Source of the DNA: a virus
DNA: 31,717 nucleotides
Reading direction: 5' to 3' (one strand)
IMG/VR virus record: IMGVR_UViG_3300036652_002376
Span: 1 to 31,717 of that record
This document shows positions 21,429-31,068 of the stretch, piece by piece (position 1 is the first letter of the stretch; the number at the start of each line of letters is the position of its first letter). The notes below the pieces were generated by a model. It did not search any database. It was not told the origin of the DNA and was given only the letters and a program-made list of their open reading frames with translations. The position numbers were made by a program, and so were the translations under genes.

Positions 21429-22983
21429 ATGCCTACTCCTTCAAATCCATCGTTTGCGTATAGCAGTGCGCAGACGAACGTTGCGACTCTTAAAGAGTTA
21501 TATAGTGATGATGCTTGGGTCATGCGCGACCTAGTGTTTAACCGAAATCCTTGGCTTGCCATTATCGATAAGGATGAATCGGAAATGGGTCTCGGGGGCA
21601 AATATTTTCCAATTCCCGTATTAACAGACACAGGCGCAGGTCGTTCTGCTAACTTTGGTCTAGCTCAAGCTTACCAAAGCGCTCCTGTCACGGTGGAATT
21701 CAACGTTACTCGTGTGCAAAACTATTCTCTTGCCACATTAACCGGCGATTTCCTTCGTGCTTCTGCACAGAACATCGGCAGCTTCATGCCAGGTGCTGAG
21801 CTCAACGTTAAAGCTGCTTTCAAAGCAGTTAGTAACGATTTAGCACATGACCTTTTCTCTGATGGTTCCGGTATTCGTGGAACTTACGGACTAGGTGCTG
21901 GTTCTATCAATAACGGTGTGATCACCTTAGATAATCTTGGCCAAGTTTATCAGTTCGCTGAGAACATGGCTTTGGTATCTTTCTCTGTGAGTGGTCAAAC
22001 TCCAACTCAAAGCACAGGCTCTGCAGTTGGTTATGTAATCGCTGTTGATACCAGTGCTGGAACAGTGACTGTTTCCTCTTCTCAAGGTGGCGCAGCTGGA
22101 ACTCCTTCTTCGTGGAGCACTAGTTTCCCTTACCTTGCTCAAGCAGGTGACGTGAACTTTGTCAGCAATGGTCTATCCAGTGCGAACATGCTCAAAGTAG
22201 CGGGTGCTTTAGCCTGGATTCCTTTGACTGCTCCAAACGGATCAGACAATTTTTTCGGGGTAAATAGAAGCAGTTCTCCCACTAAGCTCGCGGGCTTACG
22301 TTTCAACGGGTCGTCAGAATCAATACAGGATGCTTTAATTGATGCCGTCAATCAATTGGCAGCTAACGGATCTGAAGCAGGTGATCCTGATTTCATTTTC
22401 GTTAATCCTGTGTCCTATCAGACATTGGTGAAACAATTAACAAGCCAAGGCGTCTATCAAATGATCAAAGCCAAGATCAATGAAGAAGTCTCGATTTCTT
22501 TTAAAGCATTGGTACTCCCAACTGCAAACGGTGAAATCGCAATTCTTCAAGATAGAAACGTGGGCAGTCAGCTTGCGTTTATTTTCACAAGCAAAACTTG
22601 GAAGCTCAGAACTTTGGGTAAATGCCCTCAGTTCTTAACCTACCCAGGTTTCTATGATCAACTCGGTTTCCCTGTCCAAGGATCCGATGCTATTCAGTTA
22701 CAAATTGGCTTAACTCACGCAATTGCCGCGTAAGGCCAAGTAAAATTCTCTCTGATTGACTTGGAAGCCTGACAAGGTGACAAGGCGGAAGCGAAAGCAC
22801 CGTGAACGACTGAGTGAGAGAACCCGAAAGGGATGCGACAGTCTGAGCACTGGAATAGAAAGAAAACCAGTGAGAGAAATCCGAAGAGGTTTCTCCCCTC
22901 GAAAGAGGAGTAACAAATCTGATTACGGCAATGTAACTTGTAATGCTCCTGGTGCGAATGCTGTTGTAACTTTAGCTCAGTAA
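21429..22983 (+). CDS. Major capsid protein, split by a group I intron: join(21429..22710, 22922..22983), 447 aa
   Basis: Main head protein, most likely of the HK97 fold: placed after the scaffold, of usual length, with an N-terminal MPTPSNPSFAYSSAQTNVAT and a C-terminal domain with FLTYPGFYDQLGFPVQGSDA. Exon 1 ends within a codon after GGCT at 22710. After removal of 22711-22921 the frame continues ATTACGGC..., giving IQLQIG-YYGNVTCNAPGANA-VVTLAQ and a stop at 22981-22983. The total is 1344 bases, an exact multiple of three. Without splicing the frame reads LTHAIAA and stops at 22733 (434 aa). The restored 'YGN..CNAPG' ending fits capsid proteins of this kind, which supports the junction. 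Confidence 0.85.
22711..22921 (+). ncRNA. Group I intron in the major capsid gene, 211 nt, no endonuclease
   Basis: All core helices can be drawn in the canonical order. P1: exon TTGGCT (22705-22710) with GGCCAA (22734-22739), with U.G at the splice site. P10: CGTAA (22729-22733) with TTACG (22923-22927). P3: 22746-22752/22816-22822. P4: 22760-22763/22781-22784. P5: 22767-22770/22775-22778. P6: 22785-22788/22800-22803, capped by GAAA. P7: GACTG 22808-22812/CAGTC 22839-22843. P8: CCC-GAAA-GGG 22823-22832. P9: 22848-22853/22867-22872. P9.1: 22874-22879/22890-22895. P9.2: 22897-22900/22905-22908. The last base is G (22921). Its size is like that of the smallest known group I introns (the Azoarcus tRNA intron is of similar length). 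No ORF is inside. Confidence 0.85.
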
Positions 22984-23025
22984 TGTAGACTGGATTTGGA
23001 ACCGAATATTCCAAACCCAAAATTA

Positions 23026-23057
23026 CCCCTCGTGATTAAACCTCACGGGGGGTTTTT
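23026..23057 (+). terminator. Rho-independent terminator after the major capsid gene
   Basis: CCCCTCGTGA (23026-23035) pairs with TCACGGGGGG (23043-23052), ten pairs including one G.U, and GTTTTT follows. It may reduce read-through from the abundant capsid message into the tail genes. A 7-bp hairpin (TTTGGAA/TTCCAAA) lies just before it. The 120 bases between it and the next gene hold no convincing gene; a 20-codon ORF at 23062 lacks a ribosome site. Confidence 0.88.
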
Positions 23058-23181
23058 ATTTATGCCTATTCCTATTGGACAGTCTGACATTGAAGAGGGA
23101 CTCACTTTCCTCACTCGTTGCTAGACTAGTACCCGTGCATTCTAGAGCGACTTACATCACGGGGAAAAGGAGTCCACATCA

Positions 23182-24297
23182 ATGGGCGCATCCAATCAAC
23201 TCGGATATAACGGCGGAAGGGTTTATTCCTTCTTCAATCGACCAGTCTTAATGGACTGTAACTTCGTGGTAGACAGCGCGAACGGCAATGGTCTTGGCAT
23301 CCGAAACCTTAAAGGTTCAGGAATCCAAAACGTATTCATGCACACTTCATCTTCTGCTGGAAAAGGACCCAATGGATATTTAAATCCCAATCCTGCTTCT
23401 GGTTACGCATTGGTGCAGCTTGCAAATAATTACAATCGTTATGGCGGAGGGTTCTCTGGTTTTGTGAGTCCACTGAGTGGGAGCAATGTGGCAATCAATG
23501 CCAGTGCTTTGACAGTAGGTAATCCTTACGTGATTACTTCAGTAGGCCATGCTGCCTCTGGAACAGTAACAATTGCACCAGTGGCCGATACTGCTGGTTC
23601 ATTGGCTTCAACATGGTTTAGGTTATTTGATGCTTACGGTAATACTTTTATTATTTGGTTTAACGTTGCTGGTGTTGGGTCTGCTCCTGTGGGCGTTTCC
23701 GGAACTTTAGTTCAGCAATCTATTGCAAGTGGCGCAACTGCTGCTCAAGTGGGGACTGCTTTAGTTTTGACAATTGAAAATCTTCCTTCAGGCATTGCAG
23801 GCGTGAATAGCTTCACTGCTTCGGGCACTACTACAGTGACTGTAGTGAGCACTCAAACCAATCCTCAGGGCCCACTTCCTGGTGCTCCTCAAGATGGAAC
23901 CATTGCTACTGGCTTCACATTCGCTCAAACTGTCTACAACACAAATTTGACGTGTTGGCAGGGTGTTGGGCTTCCTGCGGGTGTGAGTCCAGCTGTAGGG
24001 GCTTCTTTCATCGCCACAACTCAAGGCGTGAGCACTCACGGTGGAAGCACAGGGTTAGTTCAAGCTCCTTCTATCTCTGGAATTACCAGTATGGAAGTTA
24101 TTGGAGATGCCAACGCAAGCTTAGGACCAATTCCCATGGGAGGCTCTCGAAATGTTGGAGGCTGGATCATGGTTCAATTCTTAGCGCCAACAAATTCAAG
24201 CACCACAACTTTGATTCCTACGGCTCCTGCTGATGGGTCAATCGTTGGGATGTCTTTTTATGTTGAAGCTGGAAGTATCTTAATCAACGGACAATAA
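23182..24297 (+). CDS. Virion protein after the major capsid, 371 aa
   Basis: ATG 23182 follows AAGGAG. Beta-rich and low in charge, with an N-terminal arm (MGASNQLGYNGGRVYSFF; DGN-like CNFVVDSANGNGLGIRNLKG) and a central domain of repeated strand pairs (PYVITSVGHAASGTVTIAPV; VNSFTASGTTTVTVVSTQTN). The pattern is that of head decoration, head fiber or connector-associated proteins that follow the capsid gene in short-tailed phages. Exact role unknown; structural is confident. Confidence 0.65.
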   Translation: MGASNQLGYNGGRVYSFFNRPVLMDCNFVVDSANGNGLGIRNLKGSGIQNVFMHTSSSAGKGPNGYLNPNPASGYALVQLANNYNRYGGGFSGFVSPLSGSNVAINASALTVGNPYVITSVGHAASGTVTIAPVADTAGSLASTWFRLFDAYGNTFIIWFNVAGVGSAPVGVSGTLVQQSIASGATAAQVGTALVLTIENLPSGIAGVNSFTASGTTTVTVVSTQTNPQGPLPGAPQDGTIATGFTFAQTVYNTNLTCWQGVGLPAGVSPAVGASFIATTQGVSTHGGSTGLVQAPSISGITSMEVIGDANASLGPIPMGGSRNVGGWIMVQFLAPTNSSTTTLIPTAPADGSIVGMSFYVEAGSILINGQ

Positions 24298-24310
24298 GGA
24301 ATAAGCGCCT

Positions 24311-25381
24311 ATGTCAATCTCAGGAGTTCCGCAAGATATCATTTTGCAGACTGGAAACGGTCAGAATTTTCTGACTTGGAATGTTGTTGTAGGCGCTACT
24401 TCTTACTCAATTCAAAGGAGTACAGATGCTTCTACTTTCACAACGGTAGGGACATCAACTACTCCGAATTATTTAGATACGACTGCTCTTGTAGGAGTGA
24501 ATTACTATTACCAAGTTGCTTCAATTAATGGCTCAGGGACGAGTTCATATAATCAAAGTTATCCAACTTCAATTACGCCATGTTTACCTGGGCAGATTAA
24601 CTTAGGTTATTTGCGCTACATGGCGCAATTGAGGGCGGATAAACTTAACTCTCTTTATTTAACTACTGATGAGTGGAATTGGAATATTAATCAAAGTGCA
24701 GCAGAGCTTTATGATAATCTTGTTGTTAAATTTGGTGATGATTACTTTCTTGCCCCTTTTCTTATTATTGAATTGGATGGGAGTGTTTCATATTCGATAC
24801 CCGATGGGTCTAATTATCCTGTTAATGGTGTCAATAGTCCTGCTCTTTATAAGTTATCAGGGATTGATTGTAACGTATCTGGGGCTACATTAGGGCCTAA
24901 TGCTGGATGGCTTCCTTTGTCCCGGTCTAATTGGTCTGACCGAGACCGATATACAACGTGGCCTGGGCAAGCAGGGGCTTTGAATAATATTTATCAAATG
25001 TCTTACCGAATGATGGGGAATCAGATTTATCTTTTCCCACAAAATACGAACATGGTAGTTCGAGTTTCATATGTCCCGATCCTTAGTCAGATGCTTCAGG
25101 ATACGGATATGCTTCCCTTCTCAATCAGTGGGTGGAGTGAATATGTAATTGTGGACGCAGCTATGAAGGCCATGATCAAAGAAGAATCTTTTGAGAAATG
25201 GACTGCGCTTGCCAATAGCAAAACAGCTTTGATGGAAAGAATTGCAACCACAGCAGCAAATCGAGATGTGGGTCAGCCAAATACAGTGAGCAATGTGAGA
25301 GCCACGATGGGAGATCCAGGCTTTTCTTCTTGGGGAACTGGTTTTGGTGGAGGTGGTTTTGGTGGCGGAGGAGGCTATTAA
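24311..25381 (+). CDS. Head-tail adaptor protein with N-terminal fibronectin III domain, 356 aa
   Basis: Residues 6-90 show a fibronectin type III fold: GVPQDIILQTGNGQNFLTWN, GATSYSIQRSTDASTF, VGVNYYYQVASINGSGTSSY. The remainder (about 95-320) is a helical connector-like domain: YLRYMAQLRADKLNSLYLTT, ELYDNLVVKFGDDYF, ending VIVDAAMKAMIKEESFEKW. That fits the adaptor ring that joins portal and tail nozzle in podoviruses. The end is glycine-rich (GFGGGGFGGGGGY). The FN3 domain may display on the virion surface and help bind cell surfaces or carbohydrates. Its stop overlaps the next start (TAATG). Confidence 0.7.
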   Translation: MSISGVPQDIILQTGNGQNFLTWNVVVGATSYSIQRSTDASTFTTVGTSTTPNYLDTTALVGVNYYYQVASINGSGTSSYNQSYPTSITPCLPGQINLGYLRYMAQLRADKLNSLYLTTDEWNWNINQSAAELYDNLVVKFGDDYFLAPFLIIELDGSVSYSIPDGSNYPVNGVNSPALYKLSGIDCNVSGATLGPNAGWLPLSRSNWSDRDRYTTWPGQAGALNNIYQMSYRMMGNQIYLFPQNTNMVVRVSYVPILSQMLQDTDMLPFSISGWSEYVIVDAAMKAMIKEESFEKWTALANSKTALMERIATTAANRDVGQPNTVSNVRATMGDPGFSSWGTGFGGGGFGGGGGY

Positions 25382-25671
25382 TGGCTGTTCCTCTTTCTAC
25401 TAATCTAGATTGGAAATTAGCGAACTCAAAGTGGGCGTCAACACTCAATCCGTTCATCGCCAATCCTGTAAACAACGCTCAAATCATTCAAGACGTCACG
25501 CTTCAATCTGGATCAAACATTTTGAACCATAGTCTAGGTCGAACACTCCAGGGTTGGTTCATTGTGGATATTCAAGGCGTAGCCAGCATTTATCGTTCGG
25601 CTCCATTTAACTCTCAAACTTTAACTTTAACGAGTAGCGCGAAAGTTACGTGCTCGATAGGAGTGTTTTAA
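25381..25671 (+). CDS. Small tail-region protein, 96 aa
   Basis: Start at ATG 25381 (TAATG overlap), beginning MAVPLSTNLDWKLANSKWAS; readings starting at 25330 only read another frame of the previous gene. A beta-rich C-terminal half (LGRTLQGWFIVDIQGVASIY) is typical of small tail or fiber-attachment proteins. It lies between the adaptor and the collar-domain fiber. Function inferred from context only. Confidence 0.6.
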   Translation: MAVPLSTNLDWKLANSKWASTLNPFIANPVNNAQIIQDVTLQSGSNILNHSLGRTLQGWFIVDIQGVASIYRSAPFNSQTLTLTSSAKVTCSIGVF

Positions 25672-26775
25672 ATGTCAACTCAGACGCCAAATATGGGTCT
25701 CACACTTCCTGTGATTGGGATTGATTCAGGATTAACTTGGGAACAAGACGTTAATTCAAACTCTACCGTGATTGATGGGCACAATCATTCTCCTGGAAAT
25801 GGAGCTCCTATCGTTGTGACAGGCATCGATGTGGATGCGGATTTTCCATTTAATGACAATAATTTGACGACTGTAAGATCAGTGAGATTTGAATCTCAAG
25901 TTTCTCCTATCTCAGGAGCATCAGATCTTGATTGTCTTTATGTCAGTGGGCTTGATCTTTATTACAACGATGGAAATGGCAATCAGATTCGCATTACCTC
26001 AGGCGCAGCAGTTCTTGCGACGACTTCAGGGATCTCAAGTGGTACAGCCACTGCTGAGTTTGTCTCAAGCACTCTTGTGGTGGACTCAGCAGTCAATGCA
26101 CCTGCCAATATCAAGGCAGCTAGTTACAGCATGGGCAATACTGGACTTGCAGGATCTAATTATGTAACACTTCAACCGCCTAACCCTGTTCCAAGTAATT
26201 ACAATATTACGCTGCCTACACTTCCATCGACTACGCAGGGATTAGAAATCGATCCAAGCGGAGTCATTACTGCGGGCTCTACAGGCGCAGGATTACCGGC
26301 TGGAACAATTATCATGTATGGCGCCAATGCGGTTCCTTCAGGGTTCTTAGCTTGTAATGGGGCAAGTTATTCGACGACTACCTATGCCTCTCTTTTTGCT
26401 CAAATTGGTTACAACTTCGGTGGGAGTGGGGGAAGCTTTAACGTTCCCAACATGGCAGGGCTTGTGGCTGTGGGCCTTGGATCAGGACCTATTGGGAGTG
26501 TAAGCATTGCAAGTACAGGTGGGGAAGCAACTCATACTCTTAGTGTGGGAGAAATGCCTTCGCATGCTCATACAGACTCAGGACATAATCATAGTGTGAC
26601 AGGCCCTACAAGTATTCGGACTGACCTTCAAGTGGGAGGGTCTTCAGGTGCCGTATCTGCTGAAGGTCCCGTGGATACAACAAATGGAAACGCAAATATC
26701 CAAAACACAGGAGGCGGAGGCGCACACAATAACGTTCAGCCTTATATCGGTCTTCAATTTTTGATTAAATACTAG
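25672..26775 (+). CDS. Tail fiber with phage tail collar domain, 367 aa
   Basis: ATG 25672 directly follows the previous stop. The C-terminal half shows the collar (microcystin-dependent-type) signature: GTIIMYGANAVPSGFLACNG, YNFGGSGGSFNVPNMAGLVA, then the histidine-rich GEMPSHAHTDSGHNH and the ending GGGAHNNVQPYIGLQFLIKY. In T4 gp12-type proteins these histidines bind metal in the fiber tip. The N-terminal half (TGIDVDADFPFNDNNLTTVR) resembles the attachment part of fiber proteins. Probably a receptor-binding fiber separate from the glycine-rich fiber at the left end. Confidence 0.85.
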   Translation: MSTQTPNMGLTLPVIGIDSGLTWEQDVNSNSTVIDGHNHSPGNGAPIVVTGIDVDADFPFNDNNLTTVRSVRFESQVSPISGASDLDCLYVSGLDLYYNDGNGNQIRITSGAAVLATTSGISSGTATAEFVSSTLVVDSAVNAPANIKAASYSMGNTGLAGSNYVTLQPPNPVPSNYNITLPTLPSTTQGLEIDPSGVITAGSTGAGLPAGTIIMYGANAVPSGFLACNGASYSTTTYASLFAQIGYNFGGSGGSFNVPNMAGLVAVGLGSGPIGSVSIASTGGEATHTLSVGEMPSHAHTDSGHNHSVTGPTSIRTDLQVGGSSGAVSAEGPVDTTNGNANIQNTGGGGAHNNVQPYIGLQFLIKY

Positions 26776-26782
26776 GTAAAAA

Positions 26783-29700
26783 ATGGCAACAGAGCAAACA
26801 GTTAACATCAATTTCCAGCAAGGACTCAATACGAAAGTAGATCCTTGGCAACTTCCGGCAGGGCAGTTTCTCAGCCTTGAGAACTCTATTTTTCAGACAG
26901 GTGGATTACTAGCAAAGAGAAATGGATATGGAGTATTGCCAGGGGATGCGCCTGAAATGGCGTATTTAGCAACTTTGAATGGGAATTTAATTGGCATTGG
27001 GAATACTGTAAATGCTTATTCTCCTTCAGCACAAGCTTGGGTAACAAAGGGATCTTTGCAGCCTTGTTCGTTGAGTGTTTTACCTTTGATCAGAAATAAT
27101 TTTAATCAAATTCAGAATGATACAGCAGTTTCCAATAACTTAGTTTGTATTGTTTATACACAGCAGGTTAATTTATCTGGGGTAAATTATTATTATGCCA
27201 TTGAAGATGCCACTACTGGACAAAATATTGTCGCTCCTACTGCAATTCCTGCTTTGGCTGGTGGTGCGATTAATGGATCTTCTCGAGTTTTTGTGGTGGG
27301 GTCTTTTTTTGTAATTGTGAGTGATGTTTTAATCTCGGGACACAACTTCCTACAATACGTTTCAATCCCCGTTACCAATCCATTCAGCATCTCTTCTCCT
27401 CAAAATACTTTCCCTGAAATGTATGTGCCTTCTACAAGCAATCCTAATTGGGATGCAATAGTGTCAGGGACCACTTTGGTATTGGCTTACAATACAACGG
27501 TAGCAGGTCAAGGGATTCATGTAACTTCTCTTAATGAGGAGCAGATTGCCCTTAATTCAGACAGCGGGATTGTGCATGTGTTTACAGGGGCAAATTACCA
27601 TGCGGATTTGATGTCATTGTGTGTAGACGCGAGTACCTCTCCAAACATTATTTACATTAACTTTTGGAATTCAAATAATAGTAATGTTTATACGGCAGCT
27701 GTGACTATTGGAGTTGGAACGATTACTACAGTCTTTAATCCCGTGGCTGTCTATAATCCTCCCGCCACTAAAAATTTAGCTTCAGCAGCTGTAAATGGGA
27801 AATGCTGGGTATTTTTTGAGCTCTCAAATACTTATTCATATGATTCTTCTATCCATAGCAATTTAATCCAAACTGCTATTGTGAATCAAGATGGCACTAT
27901 CTTTAACATTCATGAAGTAATTAGAAGCGTAGGGTTAGCCTCTAAAGCTTTTGTTATCAATGGGGTTGTCTATTTTCTTTCTGTTTATCAGAGTACATTT
28001 CAACCTACGTATTTCTTGATCAATGGTTCTATTTCCACTTCTGCCATCCCTGTGATTGTAGCGAAACTGGCTTATCAAAATGGGGGGGGTTATCTCACAT
28101 TAGGGTTACCTTCAGTTACTGTACAGGGAACAGTTGCAAGCACTTCTTACCTTTTCAAACAAAACATTGAAGCTCTCAGTACTCAAAATGACACTAGTCA
28201 AACCATTACGCCTGCTGTTTATAGCCAGCTAGGATTAAATCTAGTTAATTTTGAAATAGACACAACTAATATTAATTCAGTTGAAATAGGGATGGACCTC
28301 CATCTTTCTGGTGGATTTTTAGGGATGTTTGACGCGTTTTATCCAGTCGAACATAATTTCTTTTTATTCCCAGATAATATCGAAGCTAGTTGGTCGACAA
28401 CGGGGGGGAGTATTGCGGCTCAACCTGATGGATCTACTAACACGAATGCTTACGCATACATGGTCACTTATGAATGGACTGACATGCAGGGCAATCCATT
28501 TAGATCTGCTCCTTCCATTCCTATCTTTGTAACGACTACAGGGAGCGGAAGCACTGGAAGCATTACGATTAATGGACCTACATTAAGGCTTACTTCCAAG
28601 ATAAATACGCCTGTTAAAATTGTAATCTATCGATGGAGTGTTGAGACTCAAGCATACAATCAAGTGACTTCAATCTTTGCACCTCTTCAAAACAGTACAA
28701 CGGGAGATTCTTTTTCTTTCACAGATACTTTGGCAGATTCTTCAGTGATAGGAAATAATCTAATTTATACTACAGGTGGGGTTGTTCCAGATACGAATGC
28801 CCCTGCTTCTAATATTCTCACCATTTTTGACACACGTCTTTGGTTAGTTAGTGCAGAAGATCCCAATCTTTTATGGGTGAGTAAGACTGTGGTAGAGGGT
28901 GTTCCTGTTGAAATGTCATCTCTCTTTACCATCTTTGTGGCTCCAAATATTGGAACAGTTGGGTCAAGTGGAGACATTACAGCCATCGCTCCAATGGATG
29001 ATAAACTCATTATTTTTAAAGAAAATGCGATATTCTACATCAATGGGACTGGCCCAGATAATCTTGGTACTACTTCTCCTGGGTGCCCGCTTGGTAATTA
29101 TAGTCCTCCTACTTTCATCACAGCTGTCACGGGATGCAGAAATCAACAAAGCATAGTTCTTACGCAAGAAGGACTAATGTTCCAAAGCGATAAAGGAATT
29201 TGGTTGCTGAGACGAGATCTGGCCACTGTGTACATTGGAGCGCCTGTGGAAGCTTTCAATGCAAGCTTAGTCACGAGTTCAGTTGTGGTGCCTGATTCTA
29301 ATTATGTCTTATTCACCTTAGATACAGGTGAGATGCTGATGTATGACTATTATTATCAGCAATGGGGAACGTTTACAGGAGTTCCTACTCAAAGTTCATG
29401 CATTTATAATCAAGCGCACACAGTCTTGAACCAATTTGGGGATGTTTGGCAAGAGACGCCTGGGAAATTCCAAGACGGCCTCAATCCTGTGCTTATGAGC
29501 TTCACTACTTCCTGGTTCAATCTCGCTAGTCTCCAGGGTTATGAGCGCTTCTATGAGTTTCTTATCCTTGCAAAGTATTTGAGCCCACATTATTTGAATG
29601 TACAAATTGCGTATGACTACAATTCTTCGATTTACCATGCTGAGATTATAAAGCCTCCGAACTTCAGTCCGTCAATACCTGGAAATTTCGGGATTCAAAC

Positions 29701-29908
29701 GCCGTTCGGTTCTCCTAGAAATCTTGAACAATGGAGAATTCACGCAAAACAACAGCTTTGCCAATCTTTTCAGATCACGATTACAGAAGTTTTTGATTCG
29801 ACTCTTGGAACATCTCCAGGGGCAGGATTCACCATGTCTGGGCTCAATTGCAAAGTCGGAGTGAAGAAGGCAAGACGCCCAATCAGTGGAACGCAGTCAG
29901 TTGGATAG
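26783..29908 (+). CDS. Tail nozzle / tail tubular-type protein, 1041 aa
   Basis: ATG 26783 follows AGGTAAAAA. The N-terminus INFQQGLNTKVDPWQLPAGQ and FQTGGLLAKRNGYG follow the pattern of podoviral nozzle (tail tubular B-like) proteins, which form a hexameric beta-propeller tube at the tail tip. The length, the beta-rich body with repeated strand-turn units and the late DDKLIIFKENAIFYINGTGP and YYQQWGTFTG segments agree with this. DNA and ejection proteins would pass through it. It is followed by ejection-protein genes, as in related phages. A run of eight G (28082-28089) lies within it. Confidence 0.75.
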   Translation: MATEQTVNINFQQGLNTKVDPWQLPAGQFLSLENSIFQTGGLLAKRNGYGVLPGDAPEMAYLATLNGNLIGIGNTVNAYSPSAQAWVTKGSLQPCSLSVLPLIRNNFNQIQNDTAVSNNLVCIVYTQQVNLSGVNYYYAIEDATTGQNIVAPTAIPALAGGAINGSSRVFVVGSFFVIVSDVLISGHNFLQYVSIPVTNPFSISSPQNTFPEMYVPSTSNPNWDAIVSGTTLVLAYNTTVAGQGIHVTSLNEEQIALNSDSGIVHVFTGANYHADLMSLCVDASTSPNIIYINFWNSNNSNVYTAAVTIGVGTITTVFNPVAVYNPPATKNLASAAVNGKCWVFFELSNTYSYDSSIHSNLIQTAIVNQDGTIFNIHEVIRSVGLASKAFVINGVVYFLSVYQSTFQPTYFLINGSISTSAIPVIVAKLAYQNGGGYLTLGLPSVTVQGTVASTSYLFKQNIEALSTQNDTSQTITPAVYSQLGLNLVNFEIDTTNINSVEIGMDLHLSGGFLGMFDAFYPVEHNFFLFPDNIEASWSTTGGSIAAQPDGSTNTNAYAYMVTYEWTDMQGNPFRSAPSIPIFVTTTGSGSTGSITINGPTLRLTSKINTPVKIVIYRWSVETQAYNQVTSIFAPLQNSTTGDSFSFTDTLADSSVIGNNLIYTTGGVVPDTNAPASNILTIFDTRLWLVSAEDPNLLWVSKTVVEGVPVEMSSLFTIFVAPNIGTVGSSGDITAIAPMDDKLIIFKENAIFYINGTGPDNLGTTSPGCPLGNYSPPTFITAVTGCRNQQSIVLTQEGLMFQSDKGIWLLRRDLATVYIGAPVEAFNASLVTSSVVVPDSNYVLFTLDTGEMLMYDYYYQQWGTFTGVPTQSSCIYNQAHTVLNQFGDVWQETPGKFQDGLNPVLMSFTTSWFNLASLQGYERFYEFLILAKYLSPHYLNVQIAYDYNSSIYHAEIIKPPNFSPSIPGNFGIQTPFGSPRNLEQWRIHAKQQLCQSFQITITEVFDSTLGTSPGAGFTMSGLNCKVGVKKARRPISGTQSVG

Positions 29909-29940
29909 CATTGGACGGAATGACATTGGAGAGAGGTGTT

Positions 29941-31068
29941 ATGGATTATCAGAAAAAATTAGATTTCGTTGTCCGAATGACGAAACATGGCTTGGATTCA
30001 ATCCAACACTTTGATGATGGTGGGACAGTGCTTCAAGGACCAGTTCAAGCAGGACAAGGGAATGCGGTCAATCCTAATAGTCAAGGGATTGGTGGTTTTT
30101 TAGGCAACATCGTCGGGAATAACAATCAATTCCAAGCTTCAAGTGCCAATGTGACACCTGGAACCAATACGGCTCAACTCAATTCCGCCTATCAAGGAGT
30201 TCAAGGGGCTTTAGGACGCACAAATAATTTAGTCACAGATACTTATGGGGGACTTCAGCAAGGTTTAGGCACTCAAGGATTCTTGAATAATCAGCTTACC
30301 GCTCAGACTTTAGGGGGAGGGCCCAACCTGGGCCAAGCTCTTTTAAATCAAAATACAGGACAAAATATTGAACAAGCCGCAGCCCTTGCAGCAGGAACTC
30401 GAGGCGCAGGAACGAATGCAGGCTTAATTGCCTCAAACTCAGCCAGACAAGCTGCCAATACTCAGCAAAATGCCATCAATCAGGCATCCGTCTTACGTCA
30501 GCAACAACAACTCACAGCTCAGCAACAATTGGCTAATCTCGCAGGCTCTCAGGTCAACCAAGGCGGTACAGCCATTGGCCTTCAAAACCAAGCTCAGCTT
30601 GGAGAGCAAGGCATCCTTCAAGGTGCCAATACTGCTTTGAACAATGCCAATGTGACTCAACAATCCAATATCAACAACGTCAACGCAGACGTGGCATCCG
30701 GAAACGCCAATCGGGCTACTCAGAATGCTAAGGGCCTTGGCAATTCACTTTCCAAAGGAATTGGCAAAGCAATTCCTATCTTGGGGGGCTTTCTTGCCGA
30801 AGGCGGAGTTGTGCCAGATCATCTTCACAAGATGGCTTCGATGTATGCTCATGGGGGCCGAACTTACGGCATGAAGTCAGGTGGACAAGTCCCTGGCACT
30901 CCAAAAGTAAACCACGATGATTACAGCAATGACACCGTGGACGCAAAGCTCACTCCAGGGGAAGTGGTAATTGACCTCGATACCCTCAATGACAAAGGCG
31001 AGATGGGCAGAATGGCTAGAATGCTTGCCCAGCACATTGAGCATAAGAAAATGGGGAAACGCAAATGA
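29941..31068 (+). CDS. Internal virion / ejection protein, 375 aa
   Basis: I chose ATG 29941 because AGAGAGG lies 4-5 bases upstream; in-frame ATG 29920 and TTG 29848 have no such site. The middle is Gln/Asn/Ala-rich, helical and low in charge (LRQQQQLTAQQQLANLAG). The C-terminal part has the motif GGQVPG...DTVDAKLTPGEVVIDLDT, often found at the ends of phage ejection and minor virion proteins. It probably leaves the head with the DNA and lines a channel through the cell envelope. The stop overlaps the next start (ATGA). Confidence 0.72.
   Translation: MDYQKKLDFVVRMTKHGLDSIQHFDDGGTVLQGPVQAGQGNAVNPNSQGIGGFLGNIVGNNNQFQASSANVTPGTNTAQLNSAYQGVQGALGRTNNLVTDTYGGLQQGLGTQGFLNNQLTAQTLGGGPNLGQALLNQNTGQNIEQAAALAAGTRGAGTNAGLIASNSARQAANTQQNAINQASVLRQQQQLTAQQQLANLAGSQVNQGGTAIGLQNQAQLGEQGILQGANTALNNANVTQQSNINNVNADVASGNANRATQNAKGLGNSLSKGIGKAIPILGGFLAEGGVVPDHLHKMASMYAHGGRTYGMKSGGQVPGTPKVNHDDYSNDTVDAKLTPGEVVIDLDTLNDKGEMGRMARMLAQHIEHKKMGKRK

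Noticed and set aside
22756-22983. 75-aa ORF after the capsid gene
   Set aside because: Its first part is intron sequence rich in K and R because of stem-loops, and its last part is capsid exon 2. It is better explained by splicing than as a separate gene.
23062-23124. 20-codon ORF after the capsid terminator
   Set aside because: No ribosome site, and it starts inside the terminator's T-rich tail.
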